Positions 48,661-61,442 of a stretch of DNA of 64,000 nt are shown piece after piece (positions within the stretch are counted from its first letter, which is position 1; every line of letters starts with the position of its first letter). The translations under genes and the position numbers were made by a program. The DNA is from Botryotinia globosa (taxonomy: Eukaryota; Ascomycota; Leotiomycetes; Helotiales; Sclerotiniaceae), in the NCBI GenBank assembly GCA_014898425.1, contig RCSZ01000006.1, forward strand, positions 1,054,001-1,118,000, read 5' to 3'. The notes beneath the pieces are model-generated. The model searched no databases, was not told the origin of the DNA, and was given only the letters and a program-made list of their open reading frames with translations.

Positions 48661-49394
48661 GCCAGAGAACAAGCGCCATATAATATGCCGGGCGGGTGTA
48701 AGCAAATGGTCTGGCGGGTCAATGCTGGTCGGTCTCTTTATGCCCCGTTCCATTCACCATTTCACATTTCACCGGAAGAGGATGTATATGATCTGTTTCA
48801 ATGCCACTTTCTCAACCAAGCATGCCAACATGTTTGTGCACTTTGATGGCGCAGTGGATAAAGCGCCATCCTAATGACGGAAACTTGGCGCGGCTCGAAT
48901 CGCAGTTCAGGTTCTTGAAAGTCCTTCGGGATAATTCGTTATATGTGGGGATTATTGCTGGCTTCTTTAAATATTCCATGTTGTAGATTTGACTTCTACC
49001 CGCTATCATGGCGGTATCTCAGTCCTTGACTGCTGATTACTGAGAACAGAATTTTTTGCTCTTTTTTCTTTTTTTTGCTCTTTTTTGCTCTTTTTTGCTC
49101 TTTTTGCCCTTCCAGATTCGAGCCGATATGTGCATTGATTTTTGGTGGGTCTCTTTGGATTGTTCAATAAGGTAGCCACCAACCACATAACATAACCAAT
49201 AATAAGAAAATCACTTCAATTTACATCCGGATGTCCACGGGTGACTCCAGTTGTTATCTATCTCCTTCCCAGATTCAACTGTTGGGGTTTCTGAAAAAGT
49301 TTGTATTTAAATGAGCCATGACTCAGGTACGGAGAATACATGTTTGTCGCATTTGTCAAACCATAGCTACCCGTCAGCGCAACAATAGTACAAC
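48661..49394 (+). repeat. dispersed repeat, copy B (tRNA-like head)
   Basis: Plus-strand counterpart of copy A (20359-21145, minus). Box A is TGGCGCAGTGG at 48847-48857 and box B-like is GGCTCGAATCG at 48892-48902. This 45-nt start-to-start spacing is within the pol III type 2 promoter range. The body shares blocks such as AGAACAGAATTTTT, CCAGATTCGAGCCGATA, ATTCAACTGTT and CATTTGTCAAACCATAGC with copy A. It has its own CTTTTTTG/CTCTTTTTTG microsatellite (about 49058-49107) and lacks the MITE-like insert of copy A. The flanking boundaries are approximate. Confidence 0.75.
49058..49107. repeat. microsatellite (CTCTTTTTTG)n inside copy B
   Basis: Four to five imperfect units of TTTTTTGCTC. The same place in copy A has only a short T/G run. 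Confidence 0.85.
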
Positions 49395-49571
49395 AAACAG
49401 TAATTATGTATATTTATTTTGATATTTTTATTCTTCTATCCAAATCCACCAGTAAGATACGGTATATAAACTCAAACTGCGCGCAAGTCACGCCACCAGA
49501 AGGTCATTTTTACTACCTAGGTAGCCAATTCAAACCACCCCAATCTCTCCCCACCTTTCGTATCTCGTGAT

Positions 49572-50270
49572 TTATCTCACCCGAGCAAGATTCGATGCCA
49601 TCGCCGACCCCGTCGCATTTGACATTGCCTGAGTCTGTGCTCCACTAACTCCCGCATTACAATTCATCATTCCACATTGCGCTTCCAGATTGGGAGGCGG
49701 GCTCTCTTGCACCTTACTCGCATTTGTGGCCGCAGCCCAGAGACTCCCGATATTTGGGAGCACGGTGCAGCATCGATTGAAATTTACAGCCATGGTGGCA
49801 TCTTGTGTGGTCATGACTCCTGTATACACGTTTTGCAGATTGGAGACGATGGAGGGAAAATTGGCCATGAGAACCTTGGCGGATTTGATACCGTCTGGAG
49901 ATAGATTGGGGGTTTTCATCAGGGTGGCGAGCTGGACAGGTTCATCTTTGGCAAAGGCGATGGCGGTCTTGAGTTTGGTCGAGTTGTTGGGGTCGTCGAC
50001 TGGGAGTGTGGTTAGATTGGGTAACTAGGTTTCTAGAGTGAGAAGGGGAGACCTACGATATTCATTGACAGTATTGACAGATGTGGCCCAGTTGTCAAGT
50101 GAATTTTTTACATCATTTGCGGTAGGTGGAGTTGCAGGTTTGAGGACTTTGGGTGTAGCAATTTTAACAGCTGCTGCTTGCGAAGCGGCCTTTGCTGCTG
50201 AAGTAGTCGTGGTGGTCGCGGCGAAAGATGTGCTTGCAAAAAGCAAGACCAAGAGAGTAAGTGGCAGCAT
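49572..50270 (-). CDS. small secreted protein, unknown function
   Basis: Two exons on the minus strand, 50270-50057 and 49999-49572 (57-nt intron, C|GTAGGT..CCCAG|TC), give 213 residues. The N-terminus MLPLTLLVLLFASTSFAATT is a signal peptide with likely cleavage after SFA. A Thr/Ala-rich linker follows (about 20-50). The helical domain contains ANDVKNSLDNWATSVNTVNEY, then STKLKTAIAFAKDEPVQLA and SAKVLMANFPSIVSNLQNVY. A cysteine-containing part follows (NFNRCCTVLPNIGSLW; EAQCGMMNCNAG), with four cysteines. The tail is Ala/Ser-rich. The pattern resembles fungal cell-wall or surface proteins of the galactomannoprotein/HsbA kind, but I cannot assign it firmly. Confidence 0.8.
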
Positions 50271-52119
50271 CTTGAAGGGTTGCAGGCCACGAATTGATGA
50301 AGAGATGAATTTATTAATAAGTATATATCATATGAAGCAGTTATACAAGCCCGCAGCAACCAGGCTGAACAAACTGATTAAAATTATTAATTGAGAAATA
50401 GAAGAGATAGGAAAAGGGGCCTTGTGCCAGGGAATGTAGAAGCAAAATCGTCGCCAAAGAAAGCATGGCGGGTATTACTTTCATAAATCACAATGGTCTT
50501 TCTGCATGCGTCTAGTCCCATTCCGAAGTAGAAGTCTTGGAATTGTGCAAAATGACGCCAAAACCGATGCCAAGTTCATTACTGATCGATGGATCTTCAG
50601 AACCAACATGTGTACGACGAAGAACGTCGCACTGTACCAACCGTATGGTCGAGGCTGTTAACAATTGGCTGTCGCCAAGAAATATCACCGTTTCAGGGGA
50701 TTTGGGGAACCGTTTCGAAACGGCCTCAAAGCGTAAATGGGAAGGAAACCATCTAGTTCATTGATTCGTTTACCTATGGTAATTAATCATGAACTCGCCT
50801 GTCAGTTCTGTTAAACCGGCTGGGATGTCCCTCCGCGCTTTTTAAGCTCCGTATCGCATGAGCCGTGGAACGGCGCTTACTGTGAGACTACTAGATAGTC
50901 TTTTATATCCTTCGCATCGCATGGTCATATTGCTATTCTCGGCTTCTCGTTAAATGTCAGTAATACTTTTCCTTATGCTTAATACTAATAATAAGCATTG
51001 ATACCTCAAAGGTCCATCCTAGCTTTTTATCAATAGTTGAGCGGGAACTAAAAGTTTCATTTGCTGATACATCAATACGACAAGTAACATCTCTGTAGTT
51101 CTTGCACGTGTATTTCATGATTGATTTGGAAGTGATGATTCCTCTGTATTTAGTATTCTCCGTGGTTTAAGGAGAAGAATGGAATACTTTAATTTGTATG
51201 AAAGAAGCAAAAAGGCGAAGGATAATAGGTACTGAAAGGAATCAAGAGGTGTGAATATACAGAGACAGAAAAGCAGTTCTTCAACCAGTAGGAAACTAAA
51301 CAAAACAAGCATAGAATTTCATTCTCTACATACATAGTAGGTTTTAAGAGAGCAGGGAGGAAAGGGGAGAAGGAAGGAAGAAGACAAGCGATTTGAGATC
51401 TGACATGATGTCCTACAAAGCATGACTTCAGATAACTATTCTTTTCTCCACAGATGAATCATGTATTTAGTTCGTTTCTGCGACCGTCAAGGAAAATGAC
51501 AATAAATAGGTCATGTTTCGAAAGGAGCAAGAGGATAGAGGTTTTCAATCTATACAAAAGGAAAGAGGAGCCGGACTTAAAATAGATTGTCGATGCCACT
51601 TGGTAAATTCTAAATAAATCAAAAGATGAAACGGGAAAGGGGATGCAGAAAGTAGGAAAAGGGATACGAAAATGCCAGATTCCATATGACAACATTGGAT
51701 TGGCTACAAATTATACGATGGATTCTTCCGTCCCTAAATAAATGGAGGGAATGAATAGGCTATGTTATGAGGCAGGAGCGAGACAACAAGCGTCCGAGAG
51801 TAGATATGAAAGAGCGCCTATATTCTCCTTGAGCCTAGGAAAAGATTAGGAGGGGAATGTGAGGGCCACCATTGACGAAACAAGCTAATGCGCGCATAAT
51901 CAATCCATCATCAAAGAAGACGGTAACGTCAAGTCATGATCTAGTTTATTGCTACAAAATTATGTGTAACATAGCATTTACCTTCCCAGCTACATATTAT
52001 ACAATGACCGTGACGCCCTATCATGCAATTCGTGAATGTGATATGCACGCCGCCGATGCAAAGCCCCAAATGCGAGCCACATGGACCTCTAACTGTGCTC
52101 GAATATATGCCCCTTGTAT
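50271..52119. other. intergenic region
   Basis: No gene is supported over 1.8 kb. Short frames on both strands show no domain; a G/A-rich stretch runs at about 51340-51390. A 3' UTR of the AAA ATPase gene probably occupies the right end. Confidence 0.5.
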
Positions 52120-55119
52120 CTACGCCGCCACTGGTGATTTCCTGACTCTTCCCGCTTCGGAATCCTTTTCGGGAACTGTCGTACCACCGAAGCCCAATCC
52201 AGCACTCTTCTTCCTCCTTCCCTTCCTATCACCGTATTTCTCGTCAAACTTGCGGATTGCAGAGAGCGTGCTCATATCCTCGCTGATACTTGCGCTAATT
52301 TCCTCCATTGCCTTGTCGAAATGTTGCTTGGTGAGGATACGTTTCTCAGGGTATGTGTAAGGGGTATCGCCTTCATGCTTAGTGGCGAGTTCATTTTCTT
52401 CCCTGATACATGCCAATGCGGCTGCGACCGAAAGGTTCTTTAAATCCGATCCAGAGTAAAAGGGTGTGTTTTTCGCAAGTTCGACAAGAGACACCGACGA
52501 ATCGATAAGCTCATCTTTGAGGTGGATCTTGAGAATAGACTCGCGATCCTTTTCAACTGGCAAGTCAACCAGAAGTCTTCGAGGCAGTCGGCGAAGTACA
52601 GCTTCATCGAGATCGAATGGTCGATTAGTAGCGACCATGATGAAGGCAGATAAATCGTTCATGCCATCCCATTCTCGTAGAAACTGATTAATCATCTCTC
52701 TATGGGCAGTTGAGCGTTTGGTATCACCGCGGGCAGCGAATATAGCATCTGCCTCATCGATAAATACAACACATGGTGAAAGTTTCTTGGCTAGTGAAAA
52801 GATCGCTCGGACATTCTTCTCGCCTTCACCAACATACATATCGTTCACTTCAGCGCCACTAATTTCAAGCACTGTTGCACCACTCTCTTTCGCTACTGCC
52901 TTAGCCAGTAACGTCTTACCGGTTCCAGGAGGTCCATACAGAAGCAAGCCAGGCATTTTATCAGTAGCCAGAACACCATAAGTAAAAGCCCCTGGCCGTA
53001 TCAATGACAAACTAGTCAATGTTTTTAGTGCCTCTACAGTCTCCTTTGGAGCGTGAACATCTTCGAACTTGGTATGAATATCCGACGGTATGACGACACC
53101 CCCGAGCAGCTTCTTCTCATGAGGAGTACACGTTTTTCGAATCTGCTTGAGCTTTTCTTTGATATCTGTCTTTTTCGGTGAGTCGTTGATCTCATCAAGC
53201 ATCTTCTTCACATCATTATCTTCCTCCTTCAACTCTGCTGCTCCCCAAGAAAATTTTGCATTGTCACTTTCGGAGAGCAGCTGTTGAGCTTTCCAAAATG
53301 TTGGCCCATCTATGATTTCTGGGTTGTTTTCTAAACCTAGGATAGTCGTTGCAAGCCTTTGCACACGGGCGTAATGCCAAACTGCATCGTCTAAACCAGC
53401 AGATACTACCCAAGCGACGTCGAGATCTTTTTCTATATCCACAGTCACGGGTGTATCCCCCGAGAGTTTTGTAATCATATCCTCAACATGCCGTATGTTC
53501 AAAGTTCGGATACGTAACTTGTCGTCAGATTCGAATATTGTATCCTGTTCAGCTCTTCGGTCTGGTGGGACGAATATAGTTCTTTTCTCGCCCTCAACTA
53601 TGTCTGATTGAAGATGTTGAATACCTGCTGATGAGAGCTCGGATTCTCCTTGTTCTAGGGAACTTGTTCCAACCATTATTATATTTCGTCCGGACTGCCA
53701 GCGTTTGGTGACCACCGTCCGCAGTTTATCAATAATATTGTAACCATCATAAGTTCTAGTTAAATCCTTGTAATCACGAACTTGTATGATTAAATCTTTG
53801 GTGTTGGTTGCATCCGCACCTGAAGACTCTGATGCACGTTTTGAATCAGCGGCAGCAACAAATGACTCAAGTAAAGCCGTAGTCTTCAAATCGGTCCACT
53901 GTTCAGCGTTAGATTTCACGTTGCCAAAGGTCGAATTGCCATTGCTAGAAGCCGAAAAGTTGGGGTCGGCGAAAGTAGCAAATGGCATTACAACATCTGA
54001 TGAACGCCTGTTATTCTCCGCTGCCGGGGTAAGGGCCCCCTTTAACCGGCTAAAAATTGCCGAGAGCTTTTTCTGTGCCTCGGAAGAATTTGATGCGGTG
54101 AAAGCAATTGCGGGACCAGCCTTTTTACTCATTCCCGTCATTTCTTCCTCCTCAACCCCCTCAATGTCTTCAGGTACCGTGCTTGAATCTTTCTCATAAT
54201 CCTCCAGCCTGCCTGCCATTCTAGAAGTTTCATAACCCAAAAGAGATGCTTTCGACCCCGTCCAGGCAAGATTCTCGTCGATATATGGCCCTAAAATCTG
54301 AGCTATATCGACTGGATCCAAACGTATAAGATCAGCTCCTAGTTTGGTCGAAATCGTTTCCACGACAGAGTCTAGATATAGTGTTCCTCCGTCTTTAGGG
54401 CATAGCAAATGGAGAATAGGCCTCATGATATTTTTCCCATCCAAGACAGCTTGTGAAGGACGCAACTTTAATCCCGCTCTGATGGATGCCAATATTTCTT
54501 TGTAAACATCAACATGCATGCTATATTTTGCTTTCTCTGTAGGAGGGAGGTCGCATTCAACGATAGATTTGATTGCATGACTCATCTTCTCTGTCGCTTC
54601 GGGACCTGGCGAACTTTCAAGAAATTCTGAGACGTTACCGCCATAGTAGACAGCGAGTGAGCCTGTCTGCGGTAGCCCCTCGACCAGTTTGACATTATTC
54701 CAAAACCAATCCGGCAGAATTATCGGTGGCAGACCCTCCGGTTGTTTTTGACGATTTGCTCGTAAGGTTCTCCCCGAAAGTCTCCCCCGAGACCTTTGCT
54801 CAGGGTCTATATTTTCGACTGGCTGTATAGAATCTTCTGCCACTGGATTCTCTAACTCTGCTTCCGCAGGGTTTTGCGAGACATCTGCTGAGGTTTCCTG
54901 CTCTCCATCTTCAGGTATCCGTGGAATGTCCTCTGTGCCTGCTTTTGACTCTTTATTGTTTTCCGGGGTTGCTGGGTCATCGGGTGTACTATAGGAAATC
55001 GCTGAACGGTGGAAGTTGCGCCGGGGAGGGGGAAACCTGCATCCTGCGATGATTCGGCATGTTTGTCGCGAGAGAGGGTTTCTATGTGTGCGAAGAGCTC
55101 GCAATGCTACGGCGTGCAT
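52120..55119 (-). CDS. mitochondrial AAA ATPase, Msp1/spastin-like
   Basis: Single-exon gene of 999 residues. The N-terminus (MHAVALRALRTHRNPLSRQ, then RRNFHRSAISYSTP) is a strong mitochondrial presequence. An acidic disordered region and a large fungus-specific middle domain follow (about 130-680). The AAA module includes HTKFEDVHAPKETVEALK, Walker A GPPGTGKT (about 728-735), Walker B VVFIDEADAIF (about 775-785), sensor 1 in FIMVATNRP, and arginine-finger region LRRLPRRLLVDLP. The C-terminal helices carry a VPS4/spastin-like SGSDLKNL. It belongs to the meiotic/Msp1 clade of AAA proteins. Msp1/ATAD1 extracts tail-anchored proteins from outer membranes; this longer protein, lacking an N-terminal membrane span, probably acts inside mitochondria (inference). 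The C-terminal tail is Lys/Arg-rich. Confidence 0.92.
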   Translation of the reverse strand: MHAVALRALRTHRNPLSRQTCRIIAGCRFPPPRRNFHRSAISYSTPDDPATPENNKESKAGTEDIPRIPEDGEQETSADVSQNPAEAELENPVAEDSIQPVENIDPEQRSRGRLSGRTLRANRQKQPEGLPPIILPDWFWNNVKLVEGLPQTGSLAVYYGGNVSEFLESSPGPEATEKMSHAIKSIVECDLPPTEKAKYSMHVDVYKEILASIRAGLKLRPSQAVLDGKNIMRPILHLLCPKDGGTLYLDSVVETISTKLGADLIRLDPVDIAQILGPYIDENLAWTGSKASLLGYETSRMAGRLEDYEKDSSTVPEDIEGVEEEEMTGMSKKAGPAIAFTASNSSEAQKKLSAIFSRLKGALTPAAENNRRSSDVVMPFATFADPNFSASSNGNSTFGNVKSNAEQWTDLKTTALLESFVAAADSKRASESSGADATNTKDLIIQVRDYKDLTRTYDGYNIIDKLRTVVTKRWQSGRNIIMVGTSSLEQGESELSSAGIQHLQSDIVEGEKRTIFVPPDRRAEQDTIFESDDKLRIRTLNIRHVEDMITKLSGDTPVTVDIEKDLDVAWVVSAGLDDAVWHYARVQRLATTILGLENNPEIIDGPTFWKAQQLLSESDNAKFSWGAAELKEEDNDVKKMLDEINDSPKKTDIKEKLKQIRKTCTPHEKKLLGGVVIPSDIHTKFEDVHAPKETVEALKTLTSLSLIRPGAFTYGVLATDKMPGLLLYGPPGTGKTLLAKAVAKESGATVLEISGAEVNDMYVGEGEKNVRAIFSLAKKLSPCVVFIDEADAIFAARGDTKRSTAHREMINQFLREWDGMNDLSAFIMVATNRPFDLDEAVLRRLPRRLLVDLPVEKDRESILKIHLKDELIDSSVSLVELAKNTPFYSGSDLKNLSVAAALACIREENELATKHEGDTPYTYPEKRILTKQHFDKAMEEISASISEDMSTLSAIRKFDEKYGDRKGRRKKSAGLGFGGTTVPEKDSEAGRVRKSPVAA

Positions 55120-55301
55120 CCGGTAAGTTTTCGTGCTCTTTATCGAGCGAACAATTCAAGGGGAGAAATTGGGAATCGATCGTAAAAGTGTTTGAAATAT
55201 TTCTTTGAATCCCATCAAATTAATGATAGGTAATCCTTCCTGATCAGGCACCTATGGAAAGGAATTAAGGCATCAATTTTTGTTAACATTGTGACAACAT
55301 C

Positions 55302-55443
55302 TGTAAGTGTGATTGAAGTAAAAGAGATAATATTTAGGATTAGGAGCAAGGACCAAGATAATGGTCCTTGTTTATCTAATCTACACTAAGCTAATTTAAT
55401 ATATATATATATAATATTTGATTATATACTTAAAAATATAACA
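55302..55443. repeat. left LTR (142 bp)
   Basis: Begins TGTAAGTGTG and ends TATAACA, with canonical TG..CA ends. It contains CCAAGATAATGGTCCTTG, shared with the right LTR. Its second half is more A/T-converted than the right copy. Confidence 0.88.
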
Positions 55444-58400
55444 AATACTATTAATAAAATAATACTTTGTTTTAAAGCAAAAGCAAAAAACACATTTAGT
55501 ATTAATATTCTATCTCAATTATATATATAATTATTCCTCAAAAACTCTAATTAATTCTATTAATATCCTTTTATTTAATACCTATTTATTTCATTTCATT
55601 TCTTTTTCTAAAAAACAAATCAAATATTCAATCATTTCTTTTTTTTTTCTATATTATATTCTTTTGTATAAAATCTGTTTAGAAATTAACTTTAAATTCT
55701 ATAGAATTCTTTATATAAAAAAGCAATAATAAGAATTTTGTATAGGATTTGATATAAATTCGAAATATATAATATTAATAATTAGATATATTCTTATAAA
55801 TTCAAATAATTCGATTTAATAAATTAAATATTCCATTTTTTCTAATACTTTGAATAAATCTGTAAACTATTATTCAATCTTTGTATTTCTATCTACAACA
55901 CTAAATATATTATATTCTCAATATAATCTTAAAGAAATATAATCTTCAATTTTAAAGAATATAGGTTTATATTATTAATTGAAATAATGTTTTATAAATA
56001 TAATTGTAAATTTGATTATATTAATTACCTCAATTATTATAGATTTATATTTAGTATTATTAATAGGTTTTACTGGATATATTTTTGTAATTCGCTTTAT
56101 TATTAATTTAAATTTAGCTTTTAAAAACAATAATTCTAATAATTCTATAATTATTTCTATTATAATATCAAATAACTTCTTAATCCTTGATTTATATATA
56201 ACTATAATAATAATAATATTTATACCTTAAGAAGTAGAATTTAATAAAACTATAAATAAATATAATAAAATTATTAATCATTTCAAAGTATTTTTTAAAA
56301 TATTGAAATAATATCGAAAAACGATTTTAATAGTTTGATTAGTTTATTTATTACTATCATTTATTTAAAAATATTATATTATATTAAATAATAATTTAAT
56401 ATTCAATAAGTTTATAATTCCCTTTTATATTTTAAATACAAATTTCTTATTTCAATCAGATATTATTATATAAAATACTCCTTATAATATTAAAAGTAAA
56501 TATTGAATCAGAAAACCTTTTTATTGAGTTATTATTCAAATAATTTTTCCTAGAATCAAAATAATCGCTTTGAATAGTTTATTAATAATTAATAATGTAT
56601 AATCAAACAAATCCAGTATTGATTTAGATAAAACCAAAATGAAATTGATAGATATTATATAAAAGATATATAATAATATTAAAATTAATTATAGTGATTT
56701 ATAAAATTGATATCTAAAAATCAATAACATTTTATATTAATAATAATAATAATAAAGAAAAGATTGAAATTTTTTTGAAATATCAAAAATATAAAAATTA
56801 GAAAAAATCCTTTTATAAATTCGATTATAATTAAAATGATTTAATTAATTATATATATAACTGAAAATCTCTTCCTTTAATATTTTAAATATTACTAATT
56901 TTTTCTAAAAGTATATTATATTAGTTTTTATATATAAATATTTTTCTTTAAATCAAAAAATAATGATTCCTAATTTTTTTTTTTTTTTTTTTAATTAATT
57001 AATTTAATACATTATAGATTCAATATATATATCTATTTGAGTTTTTACAATTAAGCTTTTTCAATTTATAATATTATTATAAAATAAACTATAATATCTA
57101 TTATTCTAATATTATATATATACTTTACCTAAACTAATTTCTATTTTTCTATTTTCTTATTAATAATATAAAATCGCAATAAAGTATTTGATATAATATT
57201 AAGATATTTAGATTTGTATTATATTTCGAAATAAAATCGAAAAAGATATTTAAAACTTTATAAATAATAAGAATTCAATCGAATTAAAAAAAATATATTT
57301 ATTAAAATTTGAATTGCAATCTAAATACTTACAGAATAATCTATATATATTATTATTAGAAATTTTAATAATTTAATTAAATATTGAATTCTAAAAATTA
57401 TTTAATATAAGTTTACAATTTCTAATTCTATTAATTAATAATTCGATTTAACAAAAGTGATTAATTATAATAAAAATATAATTGATATAATAGATTTTTG
57501 AATAAACAAATCGATTATAGAATAATAGATTATATATATATATTTTTTTTTAATATATTTATATCAATATAAAATCTCTTTTTAAGATTGAAATAATATA
57601 AAATCAAAGATTTTTTGAAAGCAAATTATAATTTAATAAATGAATTTCTTTTTTTAATTATAATATCCTTGAATTTTAAAGTTATAATTAATCTTTTTCT
57701 TTTAGTTTTTATAATAATATCACCTTTATAATTATATAATAAATGATTTAGTTAATATTTTTATTATTATAATATTATTAATAATTTTACATAATAAATT
57801 ATATATTATTATAAATAGTTAATAAATCTGAGGTAGTATTCTAATTGTTTCAAAAATCAAGAAAAAACTAAAAATTGGATAATTGAAAATTTATTGTTTA
57901 TAAATACAAAATTAAAAATATCAATCTTTTAATCAAATAAAGTAATTAAAAAATAAGTTAGATAGTATTTCTTTAGTCTCAAAATAATATTTGTTTTTTT
58001 GAGTTATAAAAAAATCTATTAAAAATATATTAAATAATTCTCAAATGTATAATTAAAAATAATAATATTATTAATATATATTTATATAAATTCTTTTTTT
58101 GATTTTAAAATAGTATTGATATATTTCTAAATATAAACTAAAGAATTTCTGAATTCTATTATTATATAAGTAAATATTTCTTAATTACAATGAAATAATA
58201 TAGTAAGGTATTTCTGATATTCTTTTTTGATATACTATTAATAAAAAAAGTTAATATAATTAATTATAAAAATAAAATGATATCTAATTACTATTATAAT
58301 AATATCGTTTTATATAAAAATCAAATATATATTAGGAATTGTAATATAATTCAATATATAGATATCTACAATTACTCTGCTTTTTTTTGATATGATTTCT

Positions 58401-60807
58401 TTATTATTAATTATCTTTTTTTAAATACAAAAAACTAAAAAACTAAATAGAATTAGTTTTGTTATTTATTTGAGATAATCTTATTTATAAAATTTATTAT
58501 AGATTTTGTTTATTAGATTTTGATCTTTTCGATTTGCAAAATAAACTTTTGTTTTTTTCGATTTGAATTTCTTTTTTTAATTTTTATATAAATCTATTTC
58601 CATTTCCTTATTTTTTGTTATATTTACAAAATCTTTTCGATTCTTTCAAATTATAGAATTTGTTTCAATTAATTTTTTTAATTACTATCTCTAATCTTTA
58701 TTTTTATAAATTGTAATTTTATTTAATAAAATAAACTTTTATTTAATAATTTCTAAATTATTAATACTCTTTTATTTCAGAATATTATTTATACTATCAG
58801 CTATTTATAAAACAAAAATTATTATAATTATAAATAATCCTTTTATTAAAAAGTGTTTTATAAAAATAAAAATAATAATTAATGTTTGAATAAAATAATA
58901 GATATTGATATTATTGATAGTTATTATTGTTTGAGTATTAGAATTAATAATATTTTTGAATTTTAAATTTTTGTGAATTATTATTTTTTTATTTATAGGA
59001 TTTTCGATTATAATGGATTTGAATATATCAAATATTAAATATACAAAGGATATAAAATTACTCTACAACAAAAGCTTATAAATTATATTATAAACTGATA
59101 GAAATAATTCATTATTTTTATTACTATTAATAATTATAAATGTTTATAATTAAGGTGGAATAATAATTTTATTTTTAATATAGATTGAGATTTTTCTTTT
59201 AATTTTATTTAATTATATTATAATTTTAGTTTATAGTTTTATATATTAAAATAAAATCAAAATTCTATTATCAAAATCAATAATCTATTCTTTTAATATA
59301 TTAATATCATTTCCTATTAGAATCCTTGTATTAAACTAATTTATAATATAAATCTTATAATAGAAGTAAACAACAATATTATTTGATATTGGAAGATAGA
59401 AATCCAAATTTACAAATTGATTTGTATTATATCTCTAGAAATTAAGATTACAAATATTTATAGTTTTCTTTATAATATAAATTTTTATAATAGGATATAT
59501 TTCAAGTAAAAAAAAATGATTGATTAAATTTATATTATAATCTATATTAAAATAAATTAGATATACTTTATTTTGAGAATTACCCAATAATATTTTAATT
59601 TCAATATATTTTTAACCTCTAAAAATATAATTTAATAAGAATTTATTAATTTCAATTATAAAACGAATTATTTAAAGTTTTTATTGAATTGAATATAAAT
59701 TTTTAATATCAATTATTGTAATAATTCATTCAAATTAATTAATAAATTATAAAATTTGAAATATTGTATTTATTAATAAATTATTAATCTTAGATTATAT
59801 AGAATATTTTATAGATTTATATTTTCTATATTGATTTTTAAAATAAATATATAATTATTTTCTATTTAAAAGATCTTATTGCAATTATAATATTAATATT
59901 TGGATTGATCGATTTTAATAATCCAAAATGACTTTTAATTATTTGATATATACTTGAAATTAAAATTCAAAAAGATAAATCTTAATTTCTAATTTTTTTT
60001 ATAAAAATATAAATCTTGAATATTTTCCTAATACATATTTTTGGATTTTGTATTAATTGATATTTTAATATTCAAAGATTTAGATAAAATTGAAGTAGGG
60101 TTTTGTATTAAATGAATATATTATATTTCCATTTTTTTATTATTAATATCAAACTTATTATTTGATTTCTTATAATAGCTTTCCAATTCTTAATAATATA
60201 CTTAATTGTATATATAATTGTTATAATTTTCTGCTTTTTTATTTGTTTTAATAAATCCCTTCTTTTTATTTTTCTTTTTATTATAAACTCTTATTCTATT
60301 TATTCTATTATTCTATTTGATATTCTATTTTTAATAAGATTTCTTATTTAATAAAAAAATGTTTTACTTGATTTTATTTTTTGTTTTATTAGTATTATAT
60401 TTTTTATAAAAATTAAAAAAATCCTTAGGAAATAAAAAGAAATAAATAGATCCATAATCATTCTAATATTATAACTTATAAAAAAAAACGCTTATTATTA
60501 TATTAATCGAATAAATAATTTTTTAGAAAATTGGAATAATAGATATTAAATCAATTATTCTTTTTGTAATCGATTTGTTTTATAAAAATTAATAAATTTG
60601 TTTTTAATATAGATATTGATATATAAATATAAAGCTCTATAATTAAATAACGATATATAATAAGTATCTAAATATATTTCGATTTTATAATATTTATATT
60701 TCAATTAAGTATTATAATATTTTGAATAAACTTTTTGGAATTTTTATATCAATATATATTTCTAATAATATATTTGAGTTTTTCTAACTTCTTTAATACT
60801 ATATCTA

Positions 60808-60985
60808 ATAATTGGAGGTTTACCTCCTTAATATTCTTGTCGTCTGTGAGGGCCGAAGGTGTGTATAGACACGAAAAAAGAGAACCTCGTTTAGTGAGAC
60901 CCGATTCAAGCAATCTGATTGGTTTGATTCAAGCAATCTGATTGGCTCGACTTTCTTGGCATTGTGGCTATAGTGCAACTCCTTA
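60808..60985. other. normal-composition island inside the AT-ruined element
   Basis: About 180 bp of balanced composition in otherwise A/T-only sequence. It includes a 23-bp period direct repeat of GATTCAAGCAATCTGATTGG (60903-60922 and 60926-60945) and a GTGTGTATAGACAC imperfect palindrome near 60859. It begins after a GGTTTACC-type border. No ORF is recognised. It could be a later, nested insertion. Confidence 0.6.
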
Positions 60986-61338
60986 CTTTTTCAATGAAAT
61001 CATTTAAATTAGCTTATTCAAGTTAATATAAATTGAATGAAAAAAAAGAAAAGTGGTAACTATATATAAGAAATTAAAGGCTTTTAAATGATATATTTTT
61101 TATATTGTTAGCCTTAAAACTAAGGGTTTTATAAAAGGTTTAAATTAAAATAATATAAATTTTATAATATAAAATTCTAGACTTTTTTAACGAAATTATT
61201 TAAATTAGTTTATTCAAACTAATATAAATTGAATGAAAAAAAAGAAAAGTGGTAATTATATATAAGAAGTTAAGGGCTTTCAAATAATATATTTTTTATA
61301 TTACTAGCTTCAAAACTAAGGGTTTTCTAAAGGGTTGA
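60985..61338. repeat. direct duplication, two ~157-bp copies at 196-bp spacing
   Basis: Copy 1 (60985-61141) and copy 2 (61181-61338) share ACTTTTT, ATATAAATTGAATGAAAAAA, AAGAAAAGTGGTAA, TATATATAAGAA and CTAAGGGTTTT. They differ mainly by transitions and small indels. Confidence 0.8.
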
Positions 61339-61442
61339 AGTTTAATTAGTATAGATATAATTAGAGTTTATATAATCAATTGAAAGAGGGTTATATTGAA
61401 TGTAATGTGTCTAAAATTAATAAAAATTATTTTAATATTATA

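Noticed and set aside
56012..56230. 72-codon AT-rich frame in the retrotransposon interior
   Set aside because: Composition-driven Ile/Asn/Leu sequence; no retroelement motif.
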